From Hydrogenophaga sp. (GTDB lineage Bacteria; Pseudomonadota; Gammaproteobacteria; Burkholderiales; Burkholderiaceae_C), in assembly GCF_018780075.1 (NCBI RefSeq), contig NZ_JADMKB010000056.1, positions 1-40,683 on the forward strand: 40,683 nt of DNA. The letters are read 5' to 3'. The translations under genes and the position numbers were made by a program. Positions 33,344 through 40,683 of the stretch are shown piece after piece. Within the stretch, counting starts at the first letter, position 1, and each line of letters begins with the position of its first letter. The notes beneath the pieces are model-generated. The model did no database searches. It was given only the letters and a program-made list of their open reading frames with translations, and was not told the origin of the DNA.

Positions 33344-35410
33344 ATGTCCGACGCCGTCAGCACCCCCACCGCACCTTCCGTCACGCCCCAGACCCAGGCC
33401 AACGCGATCCGCGCGCTCGCCATGGACGCGGTGCAGGCCGCCAACTCCGGCCACCCCGGCGCGCCCATGGGCATGGCCGACATGGCGGTCGCCCTGTGGG
33501 GCCGGCACCTGCGCCACAACCCGACGAACCCGCAGTGGGCCAACCGCGACCGCTTCGTGCTGTCCAACGGCCACGGCTCCATGCTGATCTACGCGCTGCT
33601 GCACCTCACGGGCTACAAGCTGCCGATCGGCGAACTCAAGAACTTCCGCCAGCTCGGCAGCAAGACCGCCGGCCACCCCGAAGTCGGCCACACGCCCGGC
33701 GTGGAAACCACCACCGGCCCGCTGGGCCAGGGCCTCACCAACGCGGTGGGCATGGCGCTGGCCGAGAAGCTGCTGGCCAGCGAATTCAACCGCGAAGGCC
33801 ATGCCATCGTCGACCACCACACCTACGTGTTCCTGGGCGACGGCTGCCTGATGGAAGGCATCAGCCACGAGGCCGTGGCCCTGGCCGGCGCCTGGAAGCT
33901 CAACAAGCTGGTCGCCCTGTACGACGACAACGGCATCTCCATCGACGGCCAGGTCGCGCCCTGGTTCATCGACGACACCCCCAAGCGTTTTGAAGCCTGC
34001 GGCTGGAACGTGATCCGCGCCGTCGACGGCCACGACGCCGACGCCGTGAGCGCCGCCATCGCCGCCGCCAAGAACAGCGCCGACAAGCCCACCCTGATCT
34101 GCTGCAAGACCAGCATCGGCAAGGGCAGCCCGAACCGCGCCAACACCGCCAAGGCCCACGGCGAGCCGCTGGGCGCCGAAGAAATCAAGCTCACCCGCGA
34201 AGCCCTGGGCTGGAACCACGCCCCGTTCGTGATCCCGAAAGACGTGTACGCCGCCTGGGACGCCAAGGCCGCCGGCAAGGCCGCGGAAGCCGCCTGGAAC
34301 GACCAGTTCGCCGCCTACAAGGCCGCCTTCCCCGCGCTGGCCAAAGAGTTCGTGCGTCGCATGAAAGGCGAGCTGCCCAAGCAGTTCCACCAGGTCGCCG
34401 TGGACGCGGTGCTCGCGGCCCACACCAAGGCCGAGACCGTGGCCAGCCGCAAGGCCAGCCAGATCGCGCTGGAAGCCTTCACCGCGGCCCTGCCCGAGCT
34501 GCTGGGCGGCAGTGCCGATCTGACGGGCTCCAACCTGACCAACACCAAGTCCACCCCCAACCTGCGTTTCGATCTGGCCGGCAATGTGGTCAAGAACGAA
34601 CAAGGCCAGGGCGGCCGCCACATCAACTACGGCGTGCGCGAATTCGGCATGGCCGCGATCATGAACGGCGTCGCCCTGCACGGTGGTTTCATTCCCTATG
34701 GCGGCACCTTCCTCACCTTCAGCGACTACAGCCGCAACGCCATCCGCATGGCCGCGCTGATGAAGCAGCGCGTGATCCACGTGTTCACGCACGACTCCAT
34801 CGGCCTGGGCGAAGACGGTCCGACCCACCAGTCGGTCGAACACGCCGCCAGCCTGCGCCTAATCCCCAACCTGGACGTCTGGCGTCCGGGCGACACGGCC
34901 GAAACCGCCGTGGCCTGGGCCGTGGCCCTGCAGAACAGCAACAAGCCGACCGCGCTGCTGCTGAGCCGCCAGAACCTGCCTTACGCGCCCAAGCACGAGC
35001 TCGGCGACATCAGCCGCGGCGCCTATGTGCTGGCCGAACCCAGCGAAGTGGGCCTGAAGAAAAAGGCCCAGGCGGTGATCATCGCCACCGGTTCCGAAGT
35101 GCAACTGGCGCTCAAGGCGCAGGACCTGCTGGCCCGCGCCTACAACATCGCGGTGCGCGTGGTCTCCATGCCCAGCACCACCACGTTTGATCGCCAGGAC
35201 GCCGCCTACAAGGCCTCGGTGCTGCCGGCGGGCCTGCCGCGCATCGCGGTGGAAATGGGCTCCACCGACGGCTGGTGGAAATACGGCGTTGCCGCGGTCG
35301 TGGGTCTGGACACCTACGGCGAGTCGGCCCCGGCGCCGGTGCTGTTCGAGCACTTCGGTTTCACTGCCCAGAACGTGGCCGACACGGTGCGCACCGTGTT
35401 GACGAAGTGA
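33344..35410 (+). CDS. tkt: transketolase
   Basis: A 688-aa thiamine-diphosphate enzyme that moves two-carbon units between sugar phosphates in the pentose-phosphate (and Calvin) pathway. Pyrophosphate domain: [19 protein letters not shown] at about 33-51, [14 protein letters not shown], and the ThDP/metal motif GDGCLMEG at about 165-172. Pyrimidine domain follows ([17 protein letters not shown]) and a C-terminal domain. ATG 33344 is the natural start. Codons strongly favour C at the third position, as in highly expressed genes. A TAAAAT at 33285-33290 may be a -10 element. gapA follows after a repeat. Confidence 0.97.
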   Translation: MSDAVSTPTAPSVTPQTQANAIRALAMDAVQAANSGHPGAPMGMADMAVALWGRHLRHNPTNPQWANRDRFVLSNGHGSMLIYALLHLTGYKLPIGELKNFRQLGSKTAGHPEVGHTPGVETTTGPLGQGLTNAVGMALAEKLLASEFNREGHAIVDHHTYVFLGDGCLMEGISHEAVALAGAWKLNKLVALYDDNGISIDGQVAPWFIDDTPKRFEACGWNVIRAVDGHDADAVSAAIAAAKNSADKPTLICCKTSIGKGSPNRANTAKAHGEPLGAEEIKLTREALGWNHAPFVIPKDVYAAWDAKAAGKAAEAAWNDQFAAYKAAFPALAKEFVRRMKGELPKQFHQVAVDAVLAAHTKAETVASRKASQIALEAFTAALPELLGGSADLTGSNLTNTKSTPNLRFDLAGNVVKNEQGQGGRHINYGVREFGMAAIMNGVALHGGFIPYGGTFLTFSDYSRNAIRMAALMKQRVIHVFTHDSIGLGEDGPTHQSVEHAASLRLIPNLDVWRPGDTAETAVAWAVALQNSNKPTALLLSRQNLPYAPKHELGDISRGAYVLAEPSEVGLKKKAQAVIIATGSEVQLALKAQDLLARAYNIAVRVVSMPSTTTFDRQDAAYKASVLPAGLPRIAVEMGSTDGWWKYGVAAVVGLDTYGESAPAPVLFEHFGFTAQNVADTVRTVLTK

Positions 35411-35585
35411 CCCACCCCCGCAGCGCTTCGCGCTACCCCCTCAAGGGGGCTGAGGGCAGCGGCTCCGAGCCTGCCTGCGCAGGCTTGGACGGCCCGAAGA
35501 AGCCTCGACTATGGCGAGGCTGCGGCCTGCAAGGCGCACTGGCCGTCCGGCAAAGCCGGCCCGGCGGTGCCCCTGGGGTGGCCAC
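35411..35585 (-). repeat. long stop-codon-anchored hairpin repeat
   Basis: Starts at the tkt stop. In gene sense: CCCCCGCAGCGCTTCGCGCT, CCCCCTCAAGGGGG, then an insert with two more hairpins (GAGCCTGCCTGCGCAGGCT and CCTCG-ACTATGG-CGAGG), then GGCCGTCCGGCAAAGCCGG. It is about twice the length of the other copies. It separates tkt and gapA, which share strand. Confidence 0.85.
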
Positions 35586-35639
35586 CTCTCGCGCTGAACT
35601 GTTTTCCCTGACTTGCAACTTTTCCAACTGAAGGAGTAG

Positions 35640-36644
<1,005 letters not shown>

Positions 36645-36666
36645 TCAACCCATCCGCTCCACAAAG

Positions 36667-36689
36667 AAGCGCCTTCGGGCGCTTTTTTG
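36667..36689 (+). terminator. intrinsic terminator of gapA
   Basis: AAGCGCC / GGCGCTT stem (36667-36673 with 36678-36684) with a TTCG tetraloop and six Ts. It lies about 20 nt after the gapA stop. Confidence 0.92.
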
Positions 36690-36741
36690 TTGGGCAGTGC
36701 GTGTTCATCGGGGCCCGTGAACCCAGGTGACAGCCGGGTGC

Positions 36742-36777
36742 TTGACACTAGACCGACCGGTCTATAGATTCATCCCA
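36742..36777 (+). promoter_or_regulatory. promoter with palindromic TetR operator, probably leaderless
   Basis: TTGACA at 36742-36747, a 17-nt spacer, TAGATT at 36765-36770, then 6 nt to the ATG at 36777. The perfect inverted repeat TAGACCG-AC-CGGTCTA (36749-36764) fills the spacer, so a bound repressor would block RNA polymerase. No ribosome-binding site is visible, and the expected transcription start is at or near the ATG. Confidence 0.75.
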
Positions 36778-37388
36778 TGTCCGAAGTTTCCACCCCAGGC
36801 ACCCGCGAACGCCTCATCGCCGCCATGACCGACGCGCTGCGCCGCCGTGGCCTGCATGGCGTCGGTCTGACCGAGTTGCTGCAGCAGGCCGGGGCGCCCA
36901 AGGGGGTGCTCTACCACCACTTCCCCGGCGGCAAGACCGAGCTCGCGATCGCGGCGATCGACACGGTGGTGGACCGCATGCTGCGCGGGCTCGACGCCCT
37001 GCTGGCCGCCACACCCGACCCGCTCGACGCCCTGCGCCGCTGGCTTGCCGGCGCCACCGCCCGGCTGCAGGACAGCGGTTTCGAGTCCGGCTGCCCGCTG
37101 GCCACGGTGGCGCTGGAGAGCACCGCCCAGGACGCCGCGCTGCGCGAAGCGCTGGCCCGGGCGTTCACCCGGGTGCGCGAGCGCATCGCTCAGGCGCTGG
37201 AGCTGGCGGGCGAGCCACGCGTCCAGGCGCAGGGCCTGGCCGCCCTCATCGTGGCCGCCTACGAAGGCGGCCTGCTGCAGGCCCGCGTGGCGCAGAGCAG
37301 CGAACCGATCCAGCAGGCCACGACGAGCCTGCTGGCCCTGCTGTCGGCGCGCCCGCCCGGCGCGGTCGCCCATCCTGAAGGAGTCTGA
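36777..37388 (+). CDS. TetR/AcrR-family transcriptional repressor
   Basis: A 203-aa one-domain-DNA-binding repressor. The N-terminal helix-turn-helix is at about 27-46 (GVGLTELLQQAGAPKGVLYHHFPGGK). The C-terminal ligand domain contains SGFESGCPLATVALE at about 99-113, as in the LmrA/YxaF-type branch, and a Cys (104) that could sense electrophiles. It probably binds the TAGACCG-AC-CGGTCTA palindrome just upstream and so represses itself and the hydrolase gene 4 nt downstream. The inducer is unknown. Confidence 0.9.
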   Translation: MSEVSTPGTRERLIAAMTDALRRRGLHGVGLTELLQQAGAPKGVLYHHFPGGKTELAIAAIDTVVDRMLRGLDALLAATPDPLDALRRWLAGATARLQDSGFESGCPLATVALESTAQDAALREALARAFTRVRERIAQALELAGEPRVQAQGLAALIVAAYEGGLLQARVAQSSEPIQQATTSLLALLSARPPGAVAHPEGV

Positions 37389-37392
37389 TCCC

Positions 37393-38298
37393 ATGCACCC
37401 CTCTGTCGATCCGGATACCCCGGCGGCACCCGTCGCCGGCGAACGCCTGAGCCTGGGCGCGGCCGATGGCTACCCGCTGGTGGCCCACCGTTTCAGAAGC
37501 GCCACGCCGCCGCGCGCGCACCTGGTGGTGGGCGGTGCCACCGGCGTGCCCCAGGGCTTCTACCGGCGCTTCGCCGAGCACGCGGCGCAACGCGGCTTCG
37601 ACGTGCTCACCCTGGACTACCGAGGCATCGGCCAGTCGGCCCCGGCCACGCTCAAGGGTTTCCGCATGGACTACCTTGACTGGGGCCGGCTCGATCTGGC
37701 CGCCGGTGTCGAGGCCATGCGCCAGGACGGCATGCCGCTGTACCTGGTCGGCCACTCCTACGGCGGCCATGCGCTGGGGCTGCTGCCCGACCCCGGCGCG
37801 GTGGACGGCGCCTACACCTTCGCCACCGGCGCCGGCTGGCACGGCTGGATGCCGCCGCTGGAGCGCCTGCGCGTGCTCTTCATGTGGCGCGTGCTCGGGC
37901 CGGTGTGGACGCGCGCGGCCGGCTACCTGCCCTGGAGCCGGCTGGGCATGGGCGAGGACCTGCCGCTGGACGTGTACCGCCAGTGGCGCCGGTGGTGCAA
38001 CTACCCGCGCTATTTCTTCGATGACCCGCGCATGCAGGCCGTCACCGAGCGTTTCGGCGACGTGCGCTTTCCCATCGTGGCGGTCAACGCGCTCGACGAC
38101 GCCTGGGCGCCGCCGGCCTCGCGCGATGCCTTCATGGCCGGCTACCGCAACACCGCGGTGCGCGCCGTGAGCATCGACCCGCGCCGCGCCGGCCTGGGGG
38201 CCATCGGTCACATGGGCTACTTCCGCCCCCGAGCCCTTCCGTTGTGGAACGACGCCCTGGACTGGTTCGAGGCGCAGCGGCTCAGTTGCAGCGTTTGA
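37393..38298 (+). CDS. alpha/beta hydrolase, partner of TetR regulator
   Basis: A 301-aa serine hydrolase. The nucleophile elbow GHSYGG is at 120-125 (Ser122), the strand-plus-Asp region FPIVAVNALDDAWAPP near residue 235-250, and His in GAIGHMGYF near 275. A preceding LDYRGIGQS is the family-typical loop. It is the second gene of the TetR operon (4-nt gap, AAGGAG before the ATG), so expression follows the inducer of the repressor. Substrate unknown; detoxification of an ester or similar is possible. Its 3' end overlaps the SPOR gene by 17 bp. Confidence 0.88.
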   Translation: MHPSVDPDTPAAPVAGERLSLGAADGYPLVAHRFRSATPPRAHLVVGGATGVPQGFYRRFAEHAAQRGFDVLTLDYRGIGQSAPATLKGFRMDYLDWGRLDLAAGVEAMRQDGMPLYLVGHSYGGHALGLLPDPGAVDGAYTFATGAGWHGWMPPLERLRVLFMWRVLGPVWTRAAGYLPWSRLGMGEDLPLDVYRQWRRWCNYPRYFFDDPRMQAVTERFGDVRFPIVAVNALDDAWAPPASRDAFMAGYRNTAVRAVSIDPRRAGLGAIGHMGYFRPRALPLWNDALDWFEAQRLSCSV

Positions 38299-39073
38299 GC
38301 GGCTTGCCTGCGAGCAGGGTGCCCAGCCCGGCCAAGGCGTTGCGCTGCGTGGGGGTGATGCGGGGCAGGCGCAGCGTGAAGCTGCTCGATTCGGCGCGTT
38401 CCTGCGCCACCCGGGCCGTGCGCACCCCGGTCCGGACGATGTCGGCCAGGGCCTTCTCGGCCGCGGCTTCGCTGGAGTAGGTACCCAGCGCCAAGCCGGG
38501 GCCCAGACCGGCCGTGGACAACTCGCGGAAGGAGACCTTCAGCCCACGCAGCTCGGTCTTCTTGCGTTCCACCTGCTCCTGGTTGTCGTAGCGGCCCATG
38601 TAGACGATCCAGCGCCCGCCACTGCGGGCTTCGCTGAACTGCCAGCTGCGGGGCAGGTCGAGCTGGCCCAGGGCGTTGCGCAGCGCTTCGGTCTGGGCCT
38701 CGGTGAAGCCGCCGGCCTGCCAGCAGGCCGTGGTCTCAGGCTCCCGGGGCACGGGGGCCTGCGCCTGGACCGGCACGGCCGGTGTTGGGGCTTCGGTGGT
38801 GGGCGTCGCGGCAGGTTCCGCTGGTGTGGCGGATGCCTCGGCGCCGGCGCCTGCCTCGTCCGGGCTGGACACTGCCGTCCGCGCCGGGTCCGGCGAGGGT
38901 GCCGCGCGCGGCCCGTTGAGCAGGCGCAGCATGTCTGGTTGAACCTGTCCCTGCAGGCGCTCGGGTTCACGCTGTTCCTGAGGCACCAGTCCCAGCGCCG
39001 CAAGATGGCCCTGCGCCCAGGCGAAATAGACCAGATTGGCGAACACCAGCAGAACCGCCACCGTTCTCAGCAT
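38282..39073 (-). CDS. SPOR-domain membrane protein
   Basis: A 263-aa inner-membrane protein. One N-terminal span (about 3-20, TVAVLLVFANLVYFAWAQG) is followed by a Pro/Ala/Thr-rich linker (about 50-115) and a periplasmic SPOR domain (about 116-220, CWQAGGFTEAQTEALRNAL and GGRWIVYMGRYDNQEQVERKK). SPOR domains bind peptidoglycan stripped of stem peptides, especially at the division site. The start at 39073 overlaps the birA stop by 7 nt, the usual neighbour in Burkholderiales. The domain assignment is more secure than a specific role. Confidence 0.85.
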   Translation of the reverse strand: MLRTVAVLLVFANLVYFAWAQGHLAALGLVPQEQREPERLQGQVQPDMLRLLNGPRAAPSPDPARTAVSSPDEAGAGAEASATPAEPAATPTTEAPTPAVPVQAQAPVPREPETTACWQAGGFTEAQTEALRNALGQLDLPRSWQFSEARSGGRWIVYMGRYDNQEQVERKKTELRGLKVSFRELSTAGLGPGLALGTYSSEAAAEKALADIVRTGVRTARVAQERAESSSFTLRLPRITPTQRNALAGLGTLLAGKPLKRCN

Positions 39074-39867
39074 GGCCGCACACTCACTTCGGCGCTGGTG
39101 ACTTCGCGCAGGCCCTGCGGTGTCATCACCCTCAGGGCACCTTGAGGCGTCACGCCATGGGCCGTGCCCTCGACGCCGTCGGACAGGCGAACGGACCGGC
39201 CCTGGAGCGCATCGCGCGCGGCAAAGCGCTCGGCAAACGGCGCAAAACCCTCGCGCTCGAAACGCTGCACATCGCGCACCAGGGCCGGCGCGACCCGCGC
39301 CAGCACCTCGCCCGCCGTGATGCCCACCAGCACCTCGGCCAGACCCGCGGGCGCCACGGGCGGCAGCGCGGGCTGTGCGCCGGTCAGCGCGTTCACCGCC
39401 GCGGCCTCGGGTCGCGCGATGTTGATGCCGACGCCCACGACCACCGTGCGCTGGGCGCTCGAGCTGTCGCCGGTGCCCGCGGTCTCCACAAGAATCCCGC
39501 CGAGCTTGCGTTCGTGCAGCCACAGGTCGTTGGGCCATTTCAGGCGCACCTCGGGGTGCAGGCTTTCCGCCAGACTCACGCCCACGGCCAGCGAAAGCCC
39601 CGACCAGTCGGCCGGCGCCAGCGGCAGGGCCAGTGAAAACGTCAGCGACTGGCTGGCCTTGCTGTGCCAGCCCTTGCCCAGGCGCCCGCGCCCGGCGGTC
39701 TGCTCGTCGGCGGCCAGCAGCACCGGCTCCAGAAGCCCGGCACGCGCGCGGCGCATGAGCTCGCTGCTCGTGGAGTCGATGCTCGGCAACACCTCGATGG
39801 TGAAACCCGGCAGATCGGTCACCACCGATTGCCAGACAGACTCGACGTGGGCCAACAGATCAGACAT
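39067..39867 (-). CDS. birA: biotin--[acetyl-CoA-carboxylase] ligase (monofunctional BirA)
   Basis: A 266-aa enzyme that activates biotin with ATP and attaches it to the biotin-carrier protein of acetyl-CoA carboxylase. The catalytic GRGRLGKGW is at 59-67, KWPND at 110-114, and Lys121 in KLGGILVE. The N-terminal helix-turn-helix of E. coli BirA is missing, so it is a ligase without repressor function. The upstream frame extension is repeat sequence, so ATG 39867 is preferred. A SPOR gene follows directly; the type III pantothenate kinase often found next to birA in this order is absent here. Confidence 0.93.
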   Translation of the reverse strand: MSDLLAHVESVWQSVVTDLPGFTIEVLPSIDSTSSELMRRARAGLLEPVLLAADEQTAGRGRLGKGWHSKASQSLTFSLALPLAPADWSGLSLAVGVSLAESLHPEVRLKWPNDLWLHERKLGGILVETAGTGDSSSAQRTVVVGVGINIARPEAAAVNALTGAQPALPPVAPAGLAEVLVGITAGEVLARVAPALVRDVQRFEREGFAPFAERFAARDALQGRSVRLSDGVEGTAHGVTPQGALRVMTPQGLREVTSAEVSVRPC

Positions 39868-39886
39868 GTGGTGAAGTGCCTTCAGC

Positions 39887-39965
39887 CCAGAACGCGGCGG
39901 AACTGGCTTTGCCAGGCCGCACGCGTTGCCCCCTGGGGGTAGCGCCAAAGGCGCTGCGGGGGGAT
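39887..39965 (+). repeat. stop-codon-anchored hairpin repeat
   Basis: GGCGGAACTGGCTTTGCCAGG, then CCCCCTGGGGGT, then GGCGCTGCGGGGGG, ending about 8 nt from the SET-gene stop (minus strand). The first hairpin here is CTGGC/GCCAG, a compensated change that keeps base pairing. Confidence 0.85.
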
Positions 39966-39972
39966 GCCATGT

Positions 39973-40524
39973 CTAGCCGAGTTTCGAAGCGCGGCCTGCC
40001 CGCTTCGGCGCCAGCAGCGTGCCGCGGCACTTGGGCGCGCCGCACCAGCAGGGGTACTCGGCCTTGAGTTTGGGGGTGTAGGGCTCGTCGATCACCAGGC
40101 CGTAGTCGTAGAACAGCTCTTCGCCGGCGGTGATGTTGCGCTTGGCGCGGATGAACACGCGGCCCTCGTCCACCTCGGCCTCGCAGTTGGGCGCGCAGCT
40201 GTGGTTGATCCAGCGCGACGAGTTGCCACCGAACTTGGCGTCGATCACATGGCCTTCGTCGATGTGGAAATAGAAGGTGTGGTGCGGGTCGTTCGGGTCG
40301 TGCGGGTGGCGGCGCAGCGCCTCGTCCCAGCTGATGACCTCGCCCACATATTCAATCAGTGACTCGCCTTCGGCCAGGTCCACCACCGCGTACACGCCCT
40401 TGCCGTGCACGCCCGAGCGGCGCGTCTGGATGCGGCGGCTGCTGGCGACGGCATTCCGGGCCACGGAAGAAGGGCGCGGCTGCGTCTGGCGGGGGCTTTT
40501 GGCGAAACCTGCGGTTTTCTTCAC
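39973..40524 (-). CDS. SET-domain protein-lysine methyltransferase
   Basis: A 183-aa protein with a full SET domain: SGVHGKGVYA at 37-46, RWINHSCAPNC at 104-114, GEELFYDYG at 134-142, and a post-SET zinc-binding tail CWCGAPKC (Cys159, 161 and 166). The first 36 residues are Lys/Arg/Ser-rich and probably disordered. The SET fold methylates lysine in proteins using S-adenosylmethionine; target in bacteria is unknown. It starts at GTG 40524. It lies head to head with topB across a 98-nt gap, so a DNA-associated target is an open question. Confidence 0.88.
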   Translation of the reverse strand: MKKTAGFAKSPRQTQPRPSSVARNAVASSRRIQTRRSGVHGKGVYAVVDLAEGESLIEYVGEVISWDEALRRHPHDPNDPHHTFYFHIDEGHVIDAKFGGNSSRWINHSCAPNCEAEVDEGRVFIRAKRNITAGEELFYDYGLVIDEPYTPKLKAEYPCWCGAPKCRGTLLAPKRAGRASKLG

Positions 40525-40622
40525 GGCCGGAATTTTTGGTAAGGTTGTTTCATGCAGGTGCGCGCGTGTGTGTGCGTACCCATGTGTGTGCGCGCAAGCG
40601 CGCGTGAAAGCCGATTGTAGAG
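40525..40622. repeat. alternating purine-pyrimidine tracts in the SET/topB intergenic gap
   Basis: Three strictly alternating tracts lie back to back: 40558-40579 (22 nt, GTGCGCGCG then GTGTGTGTGCG-like), 40581-40596 (16 nt) and 40598-40606 (9 nt). Such DNA can adopt the left-handed Z form under negative supercoiling. The tracts end about 16 nt before the topB ATG. Confidence 0.7.
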
Positions 40623-40683
40623 ATGAAAACCCTGGTCATTGCCGAGAAGCCATCCGTGGCCCAAGACATCGTGCGAGCGCTCA
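40623..40683 (+). CDS. topB: DNA topoisomerase III, N-terminal fragment
   Basis: The gene runs off the window. Its first 20 residues are MKTLVIAEKPSVAQDIVRAL, the Toprim start of type IA topoisomerases; the KPSVA (residues 9-13) form is characteristic of topoisomerase III (TopB) rather than TopA. Only this end is visible, so the active-site Tyr and zinc region cannot be checked. The promoter lies in the 98-nt gap with the SET gene. Confidence 0.85.
   Translation, partial: MKTLVIAEKPSVAQDIVRAL

Noticed and set aside
33290..34843. Long minus-strand open frame opposite tkt
   Set aside because: It mirrors the strong codon bias of tkt and has no protein-like domain.

Overview
The window is a GC-rich (roughly two-thirds G+C by eye) stretch of a proteobacterial chromosome. 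Gene content points to Burkholderiales, most likely Comamonadaceae: an lptD-surA-rsmA block, a MaeB-type malic enzyme, tkt followed by gapA, a monofunctional BirA next to a SPOR protein, and many copies of a GC-rich hairpin repeat in the gaps. I see no phage, transposase, CRISPR array, rRNA or tRNA. The genus cannot be fixed from sequence alone.

Layout. 1-3.3 kb: the end of an M20 peptidase gene, an alpha/beta hydrolase, a YidB-like protein, an MFS transporter and a DUF4870-like membrane protein. 3.5-10.2 kb: rsmE and amgK on the minus strand, divergent from lptD-surA-rsmA (outer-membrane biogenesis and 16S rRNA dimethylation). 10.3-11.4 kb: a secreted guanyl-type RNase with a barstar-like inhibitor behind it. 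11.6-13.9 kb: maeB. 14.0-29.4 kb: an iron island with five candidate Fur boxes. It holds bfr and bfd, a plus-strand cluster (small Cys-rich protein, two VOC proteins, a 65-aa protein, a short DUF2325-like protein), a minus-strand imelysin / di-heme oxidoreductase / imelysin / DUF1513 operon, a minus-strand TonB receptor / DUF3649 / PepSY / DUF3325 operon, and a plus-strand pair ending in a full-length DUF2325 protein. 29.3-33.2 kb: murU, pepP, a MOSC protein and a PfkB sugar kinase, all minus. 33.3-36.6 kb: tkt and gapA. 36.8-38.3 kb: a self-regulating TetR gene with an alpha/beta hydrolase. 38.3-40.7 kb: a SPOR protein, birA, a SET-domain methyltransferase, and the start of topB.

How the genes work together. 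The iron island joins ferric-siderophore uptake (receptor, inner-membrane PepSY/DUF3649/DUF3325 proteins), periplasmic imelysin-type handling of iron with a c-type cytochrome, and storage and release (Bfr/Bfd). AmgK and MurU, consecutive enzymes of the peptidoglycan-recycling shunt to UDP-MurNAc, are both present but about 27 kb apart.

The most striking non-coding pattern is a hairpin repeat found about nine times. It always has the same polarity relative to the gene it follows, and eight of nine copies begin within about 10 nt of that gene's stop codon. The least described protein-coding unit is the Fur-box-led cluster at 15.0-17.1 kb and its DUF2325 counterpart at 27.6-29.4 kb.
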